64,000 nucleotides of DNA from Planctomycetota bacterium (GCA_016235815.1 JACRIM010000041.1:1-64000), one strand, 5' to 3'. Positions 44,598 to 54,945 are shown, counted from the stretch's first letter. Notes: generated by a model from the letters alone, not told the origin. Numbers and translations: made by a program.

Positions 44598-45587
44598 ATG
44601 AGCTCCCACGGAGATTCCGCGCGTACATTTCCACTCATCCTCGTCGCATCATTCACTCTACTCGTCGGAACCGCCTTAGCGGCAAAAGGGGTCATTCTAC
44701 TTTTCAGGCTCCTTCCTCGGGTAACTGTTTACCGTCTTGCGTTTCCGCTTGAGTTTAGCCGTTCTTAGAATGGCGAAAGAAGAAGGGCGAAGCCTTCTGG
44801 GAGTTCGCCATGGAGGGCGGCCGGCTGGCGCGGGCACGTCGAGAAGGAACTAGAAAACTAGAATGGAACCTTTTACCCCCTTTTGTCCATCGATTGCAAC
44901 GGCAATTTAATCTTGGATACATGGGACATTGTCCAGTCCACCAGCACCGACGTGAACACCAATTCCATTCCCGACGAGTGCGAGAAGGATTGCAACGCCA
45001 ACAGTTATCCCGACGACTATGACATCGCCATGTCCACGTCGGCGGATTGCAACGCAAACGGCATCCCCGACGAATGCGAGATTGATTGCAACGAAAACGG
45101 CGTCCCCGATGAGTGCGACATCGACCCACTCGACCCCGACGGCAACGAAGATGTGAGCGATGATTGCAACGAAGACGGTATGCCCGATGAGTGCAATATG
45201 GCCCTGCCGCCACCGTACGGTAGCTTCGACTGTAACGAAAACGGCGTGCTTGACGAGTGCGACATTGCGTCGGAGTACAGCGACGACGCAAACGACAACG
45301 GCGTGCCCGATGAGTGTGAGGAGGAAGAGCTACGCGCCGGCAGCCATCCGAGCCGCGCGCCGAATCAGAGCCGCGACCGTGAGGGAGCGGGTTTCTCCGA
45401 TGCGCTGACTGACGCCGACGCACCGGGCATTTCCACGGTGATTCAAGGCCCGAGCGAGGAGACGTGGGAGGCGTTCTATGAATGGAGCTTCTCACAGTGC
45501 TGGGGCCTGGACTGCGAATTGACGACCGGCGAACAGTTCCAAGCCTATGTAAACAAACTCACGGAACTGGGAATGACGATGCCGTGA
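44598..45587 (+). pseudogene. Disrupted gene for an exported DCNxNGxPDEC repeat protein
   Basis: AGGAGG precedes ATG 44598, and a signal peptide is encoded (FPLILVASFTLLVGTALAAKG), but the frame then changes character and stops at 44766-44768. After about 110 bases that include the dispersed repeat (44838-44880), another frame carries DCNGNLILDTWDIVQ and five or more units like DCNANGIPDECEI up to TGA/TAA near 45587, with only a TTG as possible start. The units look like calcium-binding loops of thrombospondin type 3 sort, common in planctomycete surface proteins. The simplest reading is one gene broken by insertion or deletion at the repeat. Confidence 0.6.
44838..44880 (+). repeat. Dispersed repeat, copy 2 (inside the broken DCN-repeat gene)
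   Basis: It matches 361-401 at 34 of 41 positions, from GTCGAGAAGG to CCTTTTACCC. It separates the signal-peptide part from the DCN-repeat part of the broken gene. Confidence 0.6.
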
Positions 45588-45614
45588 GTTACGAGTCTGA
45601 GTAGAGGTATATCA

Positions 45615-45649
45615 GCCGGCGCGGGAATGCCAACCGCGCCGGCATTTTC
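45615..45649 (+). terminator. Rho-independent terminator
   Basis: A perfect 10-bp stem, GCCGGCGCGG (45615-45624) with CCGCGCCGGC (45634-45643), has a 9-base loop and is followed by ATTTTCC. It lies 28 bases after the DCN-repeat frame. The stretch 45650-45995 after it holds no gene, only an imperfect CTCAAGC tandem near 45900. Confidence 0.75.
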
Positions 45650-45995
45650 CCCAACCCCTCACCTAACAAATACCTACAGAAATTCACAGCGCGGACTGAA
45701 ACACTGAGCAAGAATGATAGGTGGACAAGACTCTAGCCTTTGCCGCCGCTGAGTGATCCGCGACGGCCGCGCCCTTTCCGCGCCTGCTCTTTGACATCCT
45801 ACCGTTTCGACTTTTCGCGGTTTCGATTCTTCGGGCTGTCCGGCTCGTCCCAACTAATCTCAGCTAATCCCACCTATTTTTCTTTCCCCTACGAGCCTCA
45901 GGTCTCAAGCCTCAAGCCTCTCATGCCGTGACGGCAAACGCCAGCAAACGACACCTGTTTTCCCATTCACCCCGCCAAATTACCGCAATTGCGAA

Positions 45996-46892
45996 TCAGC
46001 CCCCGCGTCGCGCATATCGCACAAAATCCAGCACAATCGCCGCGAAGATCAGCAGCGAGCCGACGATGAACGGCGCGGACAGCGGCTCGCGGAACAGGAT
46101 CCACTCAAAGAAAATCGTCACGAGGAACTGAGCGTTGACGAAGATCATCGCCCGCGTGGCGTCATGGCGGGAGAGGACGGCGTAGGTCATCAGGTAGCCG
46201 AGAAAGCTGCTCACCACGGTGATGAACGCAAAGCCGCCGACGCCGCGAAGCGTAAGGGCACCCCAATCCAAATCGCCAAGGCTGTATAGCCCCAACGGCG
46301 TCTGCATCAATGCACCAAGCAGAAACACCGCCGTCAGCGTCGGCAGCGGGCCGAAGGCGCCGAGGGCTTTTTTGCTGGCCACGATGTACATCGACCACGA
46401 CATCGCCGCCGAGAGCAGCAGCAAATCGCCGAGCAACATCGTCTTTGTCGAGCCGCCCGGCGCGCTCCACGAAAGGTTCGGCCACAACACACACGCCGCG
46501 CCGAGGAACGCCAGGAACGCCGCCACCAGCATCACCGGTTGAAACGTATTGCGCCCGAGCAACAGGCTCAGCCAGAACACCATGACGGGATTGAGCGCGT
46601 AAAACAACGCGGCGTGCGATGCGTTCGACAGCTTCAGCCCGCCGAGGTAGCCGGCCTGATTGATCGGGACGCAGAGCAGGGCAAGACCGAGCAGCGTGGG
46701 CAAATCCTTTCGCGTGAAAGGCAGCCGTTGCCCGCGGGCGCGAAGCGTGAGCCAGAGCAAGATTCCCGCGATGCCGAACCGAAACCACGCGGCGGTCAGC
46801 GGGGGGAACTCCCGAACGGCCATGCGCCCGGCGATAGGCGTCGCGCCGCCAATGATGACCATGAGGATGAGGTAGATGGCGGTGCGGCGCAT
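45996..46892 (-). CDS. EamA-type (DMT superfamily) transporter
   Basis: The 298-residue protein has ten membrane helices in two EamA halves. The first opens GGATPIAGRMAVREFPPLTAAWFRF and the second has SWSMYIVASKKAL and later FEWILFREPLSAPFIVGSLLI, which is the characteristic end of each half. It probably exports or imports a small metabolite. It starts 15 bases after the CBM9-like lipoprotein gene, so the two may share a transcript. Confidence 0.88.
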   Translation of the reverse strand: MRRTAIYLILMVIIGGATPIAGRMAVREFPPLTAAWFRFGIAGILLWLTLRARGQRLPFTRKDLPTLLGLALLCVPINQAGYLGGLKLSNASHAALFYALNPVMVFWLSLLLGRNTFQPVMLVAAFLAFLGAACVLWPNLSWSAPGGSTKTMLLGDLLLLSAAMSWSMYIVASKKALGAFGPLPTLTAVFLLGALMQTPLGLYSLGDLDWGALTLRGVGGFAFITVVSSFLGYLMTYAVLSRHDATRAMIFVNAQFLVTIFFEWILFREPLSAPFIVGSLLIFAAIVLDFVRYARRGG

Positions 46893-46907
46893 GGTGAATG
46901 GATAACG

Positions 46908-47669
46908 TCAACGGTTCACAAACTTCACGAAGCCCCAGGTCTGCGGAATGTGCATATCGATCACCCCCTGCGGCGTCCAGACCCAGTTGTCTTCGGGGGT
47001 GTTCGGCACTTTCTGATAGACGTCGTTCGCCGTGGTGATCTTCCACTCCACGCGTGAGAAGCCGGCGCGCCACGTGTCGCCGGGGCGCGGTGGGCAGGGG
47101 CAGATTGCGTGTTCGGCGAGCGCGGTCCACGGCAGTGCGAACTCAACGGACCAGCCGTGGTCGGTGTCGCGCGGATCGTTCAAGGTGCCGTCGATATGCA
47201 CCGCCGACTTCAGGCTGGCGAGATTCCAGTCGTGCCGCGCCGGGCCGCCGTCGCGATAGGTGCGCACGAGCAGCAGGTCGAAGATGGTGTTGAGGGCGTT
47301 GATCTCGATTTCGTAATAATTGCGGGCGTCACCGTCGGGGTCGATGAAGATTTCGAAGTCGGGATCGTAAAAGACGATGTCGTCGTGCTTTCGAAGCGTG
47401 GCCCAGATGTGCGGCTCGTCGAGCGTCGCGGCGATGTAAAGGTTGTTGTCATCCCACAACAACTTGGCGCGGGTTTCAAAGAGCGGCTTGGGGTGCGATG
47501 CGCCGCGGATATCCACGAAGGGTTCAGTCCAATCGGCTCGCTTCCACGCAGGGTCATCGAGTCGGCCGTCGATGACGATCGGGCCGGTCGATCGCGCACA
47601 GTCGTAATGACGCGGGGTCGGCGACTGGCACCCTGTAATAAGGAGGAAGACGAACGCGAGGCGCTTCAT
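46908..47669 (-). CDS. CBM9-like lipoprotein
   Basis: ATG 47669 begins a lipoprotein signal (MKRLAFVFLLITGC); a longer in-frame start at 47693 is unlikely. The body matches family 9 carbohydrate-binding-like domains: IVIDGRLDDPAWKRADWTEP, LLWDDNNLYIAATLDEPHIW, DDIVFYDPDFEIFIDPDGD and WSVEFALPWTAL. Related proteins sit in outer-membrane sugar-binding or heme-domain proteins. A binding role at the periplasmic face is inferred. Confidence 0.8.
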   Translation of the reverse strand: MKRLAFVFLLITGCQSPTPRHYDCARSTGPIVIDGRLDDPAWKRADWTEPFVDIRGASHPKPLFETRAKLLWDDNNLYIAATLDEPHIWATLRKHDDIVFYDPDFEIFIDPDGDARNYYEIEINALNTIFDLLLVRTYRDGGPARHDWNLASLKSAVHIDGTLNDPRDTDHGWSVEFALPWTALAEHAICPCPPRPGDTWRAGFSRVEWKITTANDVYQKVPNTPEDNWVWTPQGVIDMHIPQTWGFVKFVNR

Positions 47670-47762
47670 GGGGGGGACTGTAGATCGACCCACGGCATGA
47701 ATGCAATAGCGACGACGTGGCTTCCGCGTATCGTTTCGACGGCACAGGAGATGCTCAGCCCG

Positions 47763-48707
47763 TTAGTGCGAGAGCGACCCTTCGGAGAAGGTCTTCATCA
47801 GGTGGATGGCGGCCGGGCCGGCGAGCACCACGAAGATCGCGGGGAAGATGAAGAGAATGAGCGGGATGAGCAGCTTGACGGCCGTCTTCTGGGCGCGTTC
47901 CTCGGCCTTTTGGCGGCGCTTGGTGCGAAGGCTCTCGGCCTGATTTCGCAGTGCCTTCGCGATGCTGGTGCCGAGCTTCTCGGCCTGCGTGATGACCGCG
48001 ACGAGGGCGCGCATCTCCGGCACGCCGGTGCGGTCGGCCATTTTTGTGAGGGCCTCGGACCGCGTCGTGCCCATCTGCGTTTCGACGACGGCGATCTGGA
48101 ATTCCTCGGCGAGGTCTTTGTGAACGTTGCTCATCTCGTCGCTGACGCGCTGCAACGAGGCATCGAGACCCAGCCCTGCTTCGACCGCCACGACCATGAG
48201 GTCCAGCGAATCGGGCATTCCGTTGCGTACCGCTTCCATGCGCTTCTTCGCGGCCATGCCAAGCCAGAAATTCGGAAGCATGAAGCCGATACCGAGGCCG
48301 AAGATGGAGTAGTAAATAACCTTTGACGTTTCGTTATTGCCGCTGGAGGCGTAGATAAAGAGCAGGATGCCGCAGAGAAGACCACCGGCCGTCTTGCTGG
48401 CAAGAAAGAAGCTCGCCGCGGACTGCTGGCGAAACCCGGCGCTGGCCAGTTTGGCGCGAAGCGTTGTTTGTTCCTGCTCGTTCTGGGGCATGGCCGGCCT
48501 GACCAGCAGGGGGATCGCGGCGTTGAGCATATTGGAGGAGGCGCGGGCGCGGGCCTTGTTCTGAAGCGAGTTCTTATCCTGATCGACGGTAAGGCCGGCG
48601 GTTCGGCGTTTGACGATTTCCTGCTGCTCTGACTTGTTGGGCATCAGGGAATAAATGATGAGCGCCGCCGCGATTCCCGCCATGACTGCAAGACCGATGA
48701 GTTCCAT
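47763..48707 (-). CDS. tadC: Tad pilus inner-membrane platform protein TadC
   Basis: The 314-residue type II secretion F-domain protein has an N-terminal helix, a central GLDASLQRVSDEMSNVHKDL block with the F-domain pattern, and C-terminal helices (LIPLILFIFPAIFVVLAGPA). The order after TadB and the ending are typical of TadC. With TadB it forms the membrane platform on which CpaF acts. It is the last gene of the tad locus. Confidence 0.9.
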   Translation of the reverse strand: MELIGLAVMAGIAAALIIYSLMPNKSEQQEIVKRRTAGLTVDQDKNSLQNKARARASSNMLNAAIPLLVRPAMPQNEQEQTTLRAKLASAGFRQQSAASFFLASKTAGGLLCGILLFIYASSGNNETSKVIYYSIFGLGIGFMLPNFWLGMAAKKRMEAVRNGMPDSLDLMVVAVEAGLGLDASLQRVSDEMSNVHKDLAEEFQIAVVETQMGTTRSEALTKMADRTGVPEMRALVAVITQAEKLGTSIAKALRNQAESLRTKRRQKAEERAQKTAVKLLIPLILFIFPAIFVVLAGPAAIHLMKTFSEGSLSH

Positions 48708-48719
48708 GGAGCGCGCCTC

Positions 48720-49733
48720 CTAGACCTTGATGTTGATGATCTTCTGAATCAGGGCGAGACCGAAGAGCTGCGAGACGCCCGCGCCGATCAGCATGTACTG
48801 GCCGATCTGATCTTCGATCATCACGTTGGCATAGGTGGGGTTCAGGACCAACTCAACAAAGAACACCACAACGGGCAGCGCAAGGAGCACATACCCCGAG
48901 AGCCGGCCTTCCGCCGTGAGTGCCCGGACGGTGCCGAAGAGCTTGATCCGCTCACGAATGACGCCGCTGATGTTGTCAAGCACTTCGGCGAGGTCACCAC
49001 CGGTCTGCCGCTGAATGAGCACGGCCGTGACGAAGAATCGCACGTCCATGATGTCCACCCGGCGGGCCATGTCTTTGAGGGATTCGTCGATCTTGATGCC
49101 GAGGTTCTGCTCGTGGAAGACGCGGGCAAACTCGGTGCCGACCGGGTCCGGGAGTTGCTGGCTGATGAGCAGCACGGCGTTGGAGAGCGAGTGCCCCGCG
49201 CGAAGCGCCTGGCTCATCAGTTCGAATACGTCCGGCAACTGATGCACGAACTTGTTCATTCGCCGCTTGGCGAGAAACCAAAAGGTAATCAGCGGGCCGA
49301 AAATAGCAAGCCCGGTGAGAGAAAGCGTGACCCATGCGGGCCATTGCAGCATGAAGCCGGCCATGTAGGAGAGCGATGCGATTCCGACGAGGTTTACGAT
49401 GACGGTGGTGGCGGTCCAGTGCAGATTCGCGCGTTCGAGATTGTGTTGGAGGTTGGAGACGAACCCGAACCGGGCGAAATACTGACTCAGCACGCCGCCT
49501 TTTTGTTCCTGGCGACGGAGAATCGAGGCCTTCGCGGCCTTCTCATTGGCGGACTCGGTGAGGGCATCCTCGCGAAGGCGCTGGGCGACCTTTTTGGTTT
49601 CCACCTTGCGCAGGTCGGCGATGAGATTGAAGATGGCATAGGTGAGCGCGACCCCGCCGACGAGCGGCAGCGCGATCATAGTGATCTGCTCGGTCATGCC
49701 GATGGACTGTGCCAGTACGAAAAGGTCCGTCAT
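48720..49733 (-). CDS. tadB: Tad pilus inner-membrane platform protein TadB
   Basis: Another F-domain protein (337 residues): LPDVFELMSQALRAGHSLSN and VFHEQNLGIKIDESLKDMARRV, followed by GGDLAEVLDNISGVIRER, are the classical TadB/PilC blocks. Membrane helices flank them. It lies 12 bases upstream of tadC and is probably translated together with it. Confidence 0.92.
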   Translation of the reverse strand: MTDLFVLAQSIGMTEQITMIALPLVGGVALTYAIFNLIADLRKVETKKVAQRLREDALTESANEKAAKASILRRQEQKGGVLSQYFARFGFVSNLQHNLERANLHWTATTVIVNLVGIASLSYMAGFMLQWPAWVTLSLTGLAIFGPLITFWFLAKRRMNKFVHQLPDVFELMSQALRAGHSLSNAVLLISQQLPDPVGTEFARVFHEQNLGIKIDESLKDMARRVDIMDVRFFVTAVLIQRQTGGDLAEVLDNISGVIRERIKLFGTVRALTAEGRLSGYVLLALPVVVFFVELVLNPTYANVMIEDQIGQYMLIGAGVSQLFGLALIQKIINIKV

Positions 49734-49786
49734 TGGGCGCGTATCCCCCGCCGGGAATAATCGGACGGAAAGCCCCGCGGCGTCAC

Positions 49787-51307
49787 TTATACGTGCTCGT
49801 CCGTGGCGAGAACTTGCCGCTCAAAGATGCCCGGATCGATGTCGCACCCGGCCGACTTCAAGCGATCGAGGAATTTCGGACGCAGCCCGGTGGCCACGAA
49901 TCGGCCCCAGGCCTTACCGGACCCATCCACGCCCATCTGCTCAAACTTGAAGATTTCCTGCATGGTGACCGCCTCCCCTTCCATGCCTTGCACTTCGGCA
50001 ATGGACATCACCTTTCGGGGACCGCCGGTCAGACGCGACGCGTTGATAAGCAGATGCACGGCACTGGCAAACTGCTGTCGAATCGCTTTCACGGGCAAAT
50101 CAAAGCCGGCCATCATGACCATCGTTTCGATACGTCCAACGGCATCACGAACACTATTGGCGTGGATCGTGGTGAGCGAACCGTCGTGGCCGGTGTTCAT
50201 CGCCTGGAGCATGTCAAGCGTTTCGGCGCCGCGGCACTCACCAACGACGATGCGGTCGGGCCGCATACGCAGAGCGTTGATGAGGAGATCTCGGATGGCG
50301 ATTCGACCTTTGCCTTCGATGTTGGCCGGGCGTGACTCAAGTCGGACGATATGCGGCTGCCGCAGGCGCAATTCGGCAGCGTCTTCAATGGTGACGATGC
50401 GGTCTGTTTCTGGAATGAACGACGACAGGTTATTGAGGAGCGTCGTCTTACCAGAACCAGTTCCGCCGGCCACGATGATGTTCAAATGGGAAACGACACA
50501 TGCCTGAAGGAAGGTGACCATTTCCTTCGTGACGGAGTTGAAGCGGAGATAGTCGTCCCAGGTAATCGGATCGGCGCCAAAGCGACGAATCGACATGGAT
50601 GGACCGTCGATGGCGAGCGGAGGAATAATGGCATTGACGCGGGAACCGTCTTTTAGCCGGGCATCCACCATCGGGCTGACTTCGTCACAGCGTCGTCCGA
50701 CCGACGAGACGATCTTGTCGATGATGTGCATCAGGTGGGCGTTGTCTTTGAACGTGCAATTGGAAAGGCTCAGCCGCCCTTTTCGTTCAACGTACACCTG
50801 CTTGGGGCCGTTAATCAAAATGTCGCTAACGTGAGGGTCTTTCAGCAGCGTTTCAAGCGGGCCCAGGCCGAACGTCTCATCCAGCACCTCGTTGATCAGG
50901 CGCTGCCGTTCATTAAAGTTGAGCAGGGCATTCTCTTTTTCGCAGAGCGAGGAGATGACCTGCTTCACTTCTTCCTTCACGTCGTCGCCCGTCCGCTTCG
51001 ACAAGGCGGCGAGATCGAGCGTCTCCACGAGCTTCTTGTGGATGCGCGTCTTGAGTTCATAGAACTCGTCCGATCGATCATTGGCTTTCGCGACCGCCGA
51101 CGCCACGGCGGCAGGCGGCTTCAGTGCCGGTACCGGCGTTGGCGCGGCCGGCGGTGCGGGAGCTTCGCCGTGCGGTGGCGAGGCGACCGGTGCCTGCTCG
51201 ACCGGCGGCGTGGCCGGCACGGCGGGCGCAGCGGGCGTAATCTTTGGAATCTTCAACGCGGGAATCTTGGTGCTTCCGAACACAGTGTCGCTCCCCCAGT
51301 GAATCAC
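49787..51307 (-). CDS. cpaF: Tad pilus secretion ATPase CpaF/TadA
   Basis: After a Pro/Ala-rich lead of about 70 residues comes the CpaF core: [33 protein letters not shown], Walker [15 protein letters not shown], the Asp box [11 protein letters not shown], the Walker-B region [13 protein letters not shown] and [16 protein letters not shown]. It is the hexameric motor for both assembly and retraction of Flp pili. The Pro/Ala-rich lead resembles a flexible tether. Confidence 0.94.
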   Translation of the reverse strand: MIHWGSDTVFGSTKIPALKIPKITPAAPAVPATPPVEQAPVASPPHGEAPAPPAAPTPVPALKPPAAVASAVAKANDRSDEFYELKTRIHKKLVETLDLAALSKRTGDDVKEEVKQVISSLCEKENALLNFNERQRLINEVLDETFGLGPLETLLKDPHVSDILINGPKQVYVERKGRLSLSNCTFKDNAHLMHIIDKIVSSVGRRCDEVSPMVDARLKDGSRVNAIIPPLAIDGPSMSIRRFGADPITWDDYLRFNSVTKEMVTFLQACVVSHLNIIVAGGTGSGKTTLLNNLSSFIPETDRIVTIEDAAELRLRQPHIVRLESRPANIEGKGRIAIRDLLINALRMRPDRIVVGECRGAETLDMLQAMNTGHDGSLTTIHANSVRDAVGRIETMVMMAGFDLPVKAIRQQFASAVHLLINASRLTGGPRKVMSIAEVQGMEGEAVTMQEIFKFEQMGVDGSGKAWGRFVATGLRPKFLDRLKSAGCDIDPGIFERQVLATDEHV

Positions 51308-51328
51308 TGGCGCTGGTAAATACGTTGC

Positions 51329-52579
51329 CTATACGGCCATCGGTGTCGTCGGATCAGGCTGATCGGGCTTGGGCGGCTCCGGGTGTTTATGGACACGGTT
51401 AAGCAGCTTGCCGAACAAACTGACCTGTTTCGGTTTATCTGCCTCGTACTTCTCCGGGCAGTGCAGGCGAATGGCGATGTTATGAATGTCCTGTCGCACC
51501 TTTGCCCGGTCATACTCGTACTTCAGCGGTCGGCCGATGTTGACGCTGCAACTGACGGCCTTCCAGTCGTCGGCGATGGTGGCAAAAACCTTTCGGTTGA
51601 GAATCGTCTCGACCTGCGGCACTTCCAGGTGGGCGGATTCGCGGCCCAGCCGATTCACCAGAATGCTGATGCGATTGGTGTTGAATCCCTGAACGGCCAG
51701 TTCCTGAAGAATGCGGTCGGTGTTGCGAACATTGGTCACCAAAAGCTGCAACATCAGAAAAATGTAATCCGCCGAGTCGAGCACGCTTCGCCCGCCGGGG
51801 TCGTGCCGCGTCGGGCCGTCGACCACGACGTACGCGCACATTTCCTGAAGCGTGCTCAGGACGTTGGCGCAGTGCGCCGCCGTAATCATCTCGGCCTGAG
51901 CAAACGAGTGCGGCCGGCGCAGAACGAACAGCCCGGACTCGTGCCTGACGAGGGCCTTATCGACGACCTGCGGGTCGAGTTGCTCAGGTGTCGAACAGAG
52001 ATCGGCGACGGTGTATTGCCCATGCACGTCGAGCAGCGTGGCGACGTGGCCGAATCGAAAATCGAGATCGACCAGGGCGACGCGGCCGGCGCTGCCGACC
52101 ATTTCGGCCAACTCCACGGCGAGATTTGTCGCGAGCGTGGTGCAGCCGACACCGCCGCTGCTGCCGATGATGGAGACCAGCTTGCCCGGCTGTTTGGATT
52201 TTGGCGTGATTTCGGCCAGGGCTGAGACGGCCTGTTGATATTCCTCGAGGTTGAGCGGCTTCACCAGATACTCGCGCACGCCGGCCTTCATGGCCTTGAG
52301 CACGACATCGCCTTCGGTGTGCTTGCTGAGTGCGAAGACAGGCAAATGCGGAGACGTTTCGCGAAGCTGGCGCAGACACTCCAGCACGACATGCGCCGAG
52401 GGATCGATGTCCGCGACAATCAACTCACAGTGGAATTGCGACACGGCCTGGCCGATAAGGCTCGGTTCGTCGAGCTCGGCAACGATTCGGACATTCGGCA
52501 GCGACGTGACCGCGCGGCGCAATTCGGGCGCGGCGTCGGCGTTGGCGGTGAACAAAATGACCCGAAGCGGCTGAGCCAT
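51329..52579 (-). CDS. cpaE: Tad pilus localisation protein CpaE/TadZ
   Basis: An N-terminal receiver-like domain (RVILFTANADAAPELRRAV ... LIVADIDPSAHVVLECL ... VREYLVKPLNLEEY) is fused to a MinD/ParA-type domain with SSGGVGCTTLATN in the Walker A position. Both lysines of the canonical KGGxGKT are missing, as is common in TadZ proteins, which bind rather than hydrolyse nucleotide strongly. It places the pilus machine at a cell pole or focus. It is 21 bases upstream of cpaF. Confidence 0.9.
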   Translation of the reverse strand: MAQPLRVILFTANADAAPELRRAVTSLPNVRIVAELDEPSLIGQAVSQFHCELIVADIDPSAHVVLECLRQLRETSPHLPVFALSKHTEGDVVLKAMKAGVREYLVKPLNLEEYQQAVSALAEITPKSKQPGKLVSIIGSSGGVGCTTLATNLAVELAEMVGSAGRVALVDLDFRFGHVATLLDVHGQYTVADLCSTPEQLDPQVVDKALVRHESGLFVLRRPHSFAQAEMITAAHCANVLSTLQEMCAYVVVDGPTRHDPGGRSVLDSADYIFLMLQLLVTNVRNTDRILQELAVQGFNTNRISILVNRLGRESAHLEVPQVETILNRKVFATIADDWKAVSCSVNIGRPLKYEYDRAKVRQDIHNIAIRLHCPEKYEADKPKQVSLFGKLLNRVHKHPEPPKPDQPDPTTPMAV

Positions 52580-52715
52580 AGATGATGCCGAAACGGCAAT
52601 CTCCCCCGGGCAGGACCGGACACGTGGGGCGACTCACGCCGCGGAATACGACGCCGCGCGAAAGACACCCGTCGTCTTATCGGCCACCGTGATCGCGCAC
52701 TTTGGTAACAGACAA

Positions 52716-52752
52716 CCGCCGCGATCGACCCATGTCGGATCGACCGCGGCGG
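52716..52752 (-). terminator. Strong hairpin between the VWA/TadG gene and cpaE
   Basis: The arms CCGCCGCGATCGACCC (52716-52731) and CGGATCGACCGCGGCGG (52736-52752) pair along about 15 positions. Read on the minus strand the stem is followed by TTGTCTGTT. It could terminate or attenuate transcription from the pilin end before the motor genes. The 217-base gap holds nothing else. Confidence 0.45.
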
Positions 52753-52796
52753 CCGTGTCATTCTCGGGACGCGCCCCTGCGCGGTCCGAAAAGTAG

Positions 52797-54731
52797 TTAC
52801 TTGATCAGGCGCACGGGGCGTTTGCCGCCGAGCGTCTGGAAGATTTGCTGCAACTGGGCCACGTACATCGGTTGGCCCGTCGCCGGATCAGGGGCGTTAT
52901 CGGCGAAGAAGTATTCACCGCCACCGATTTCAGCGAGCTGCTGGAGGAAGCCGTCGTTGGCATCGTTGCCGACGCCGACCGTGTAAACCACCATACCGTG
53001 CTCGGCAGCATACGTGGCGCGATCGACGCCCCACGCAACCGCCGAAGCGGCGCTGTTGCCGACGTAGGTGTTGTTCTGATCCACATTGGGCTTGCCGTCT
53101 GACAGGAAGAAGATGCACTTCTTCGCAGAGCTTCTGGCCCGCGAACTCATCAACTCGGTGATGGCCTTGTCGAGGCCGCCGCCGGCGTTGGTGGTGCTGT
53201 CGTAGTGACCGGCCTGACGCTGATTCAGCGTACTGGGAATGACCTGGAGAACGGAAGAAAGAGATTCACCCGGGCCAGGAGTCTTCAGGTCGACCTCGTG
53301 CCTTCCGGTCGTCGCAAAGATTTCCAGCGACATGTGGTCGTCGGACTGCAATTCGTTAATCGTGGTAACCAGCGTCTGCACCGCATCCTTGACGGACTTC
53401 AGCGGCATTTCTGGCGCATTATTCAAGTCCGCGCAACTGTCCTTGTTGTTCAGTTTTTCAAGGAAGTAGTTGGTCAGCGTCTTAAGCCCATAGCGATACC
53501 GGAAATCGCCGTCGGTGTTGCGCATCTCCGACGTGTTGGTCATGTAATCGATATATCCATCCCAGCTACCGCCGGGATACGGGAATGCGACCTGCTGGTA
53601 GACCTCGTTGCTGTCCACCTTGTTGTCACCGTTTCCGGGGCCGCCGTTGTACTTGCCGCCGGATTTCTTGCTGCGCCAACCGGCAAGTCCCAACAAAACC
53701 TTGACGCGATTTCGGTAGTAGGTGGTCGACGAGTCGTTCGAGCCGGACAGCAACGCCGAACGCTCGGCCGACGAGTAGCCGGCCTCAGTCAGATTCGTCG
53801 TGACGTCCGCATCCGAACAGGTTGAACTTTTCGGGATGTAATAAAGCCCCGGATCCCCCACCGGCGTGTAGGAACCAAGGACGATGGCATTGCCCCAGCC
53901 CGTCATCCAACCCCAGCGCGGACCGCCGCAGGTGCCGCCCGGACCCGTCGGACTGGCGCCCGGACTCGGATTGCCGCCCTGGCTGTTTGGCGAACCAGGA
54001 CCGGTGCCCGGTTGATCGTTGTAGTTGCTCGGGTTTCCGGGAGGAGCTGGGTCGATACCGTTGCCAACGCCATTGTTTCCCTTGGCGCAGGAGAGTGATC
54101 GCCAAACGTCTTCAATGTTGATCTTCACACCGGGGCGATCACCCGTGCCGGTTTCAGACGAATAGTTTTTGTAATGGCGGAATTCGCTGTCGTCGTTCAT
54201 GGAGCCGGAAAGGTCCACGACGACCGCGATATCGCGCGGTACCACAATGGCCGTGGCCGACGCCGTCATCTTCGCGCCCTGAACACCGACCAACTTGCCG
54301 AAGGCCAGCGACACGGGGCCGTCCGTGACGTTTTGATCGCGACGAAGCGTGATCTGCACGGCGTCGTGGGGCGTGGTGTTCGCGTTAAACGTGTACTTAC
54401 CGGTCGAGCTGTCGTAGGTCGCATGACCGAGCACCATGTCCGTGCCGATCATCTGACCGCTCGATCCGGCGATCTTATTGGCGCCGGCCAGCGAAGCCGC
54501 CTCCGCCAACGCGGCCGCCGACACGTTGCCGGACGCGCCGAGCTGCGAGGCCGCGGCGAGCGCGGCGGCGTCGGCCGCGTTCTGCAACTCCGATTTGGCC
54601 GTGAACATGAGACCCGTATCGACGGCCAACGCGGCCACGCCGACACCGACCATGCTGCCGAAGACCACCGTCTGAGTCATAATGGTGGCACGGCGCAGGC
54701 CGAAACGACTGCGATGCTTCTTCACGAACAT
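52797..54731 (-). CDS. tadG: TadG-like pilus protein with VWA domain
   Basis: ATG 54731 follows GGAGGG. The N terminus is the TadE/TadG-like start with one helix (TQTVVFGSMVGVGVAALAVD) and AKSELQNAADAAALAAASQL, diagnostic of TadG. A VWA domain follows with the MIDAS DLSGSMNDDS; a long Gly/Pro/Asn-rich insert (about residues 230-300) interrupts it, and FFLSDGKPNVDQNN supplies a later metal-site strand. A pseudopilin-like or adhesive role at the pilus base or tip is likely. Confidence 0.85.
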   Translation of the reverse strand: MFVKKHRSRFGLRRATIMTQTVVFGSMVGVGVAALAVDTGLMFTAKSELQNAADAAALAAASQLGASGNVSAAALAEAASLAGANKIAGSSGQMIGTDMVLGHATYDSSTGKYTFNANTTPHDAVQITLRRDQNVTDGPVSLAFGKLVGVQGAKMTASATAIVVPRDIAVVVDLSGSMNDDSEFRHYKNYSSETGTGDRPGVKINIEDVWRSLSCAKGNNGVGNGIDPAPPGNPSNYNDQPGTGPGSPNSQGGNPSPGASPTGPGGTCGGPRWGWMTGWGNAIVLGSYTPVGDPGLYYIPKSSTCSDADVTTNLTEAGYSSAERSALLSGSNDSSTTYYRNRVKVLLGLAGWRSKKSGGKYNGGPGNGDNKVDSNEVYQQVAFPYPGGSWDGYIDYMTNTSEMRNTDGDFRYRYGLKTLTNYFLEKLNNKDSCADLNNAPEMPLKSVKDAVQTLVTTINELQSDDHMSLEIFATTGRHEVDLKTPGPGESLSSVLQVIPSTLNQRQAGHYDSTTNAGGGLDKAITELMSSRARSSAKKCIFFLSDGKPNVDQNNTYVGNSAASAVAWGVDRATYAAEHGMVVYTVGVGNDANDGFLQQLAEIGGGEYFFADNAPDPATGQPMYVAQLQQIFQTLGGKRPVRLIK

Positions 54732-54945
54732 AACACACCCTCCGAAAAAAAACACCAATGGAATTGCCCCGGGCGAATGCCGCCCGGTGCGTTAGACCCC
54801 GGTCGGCGACCCCCACACACATTGAGGCCGCGGCGCCGAGGGCGGATTCCAGGATGTCAACCAATGGACCGTCGCCTCCTACATCGGCGGACGGCTTCTC
54901 ATCGGCACTGATCCGGGGCGCTGGGCCTGCCGGACGCCGATGTCG

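Noticed and set aside
44900-45310. DNA repeats in the DCN-repeat region as a CRISPR or satellite
   Set aside because: The periodicity is that of repeated protein motifs (DCNxNGxPDEC) in an open frame, with irregular spacing.
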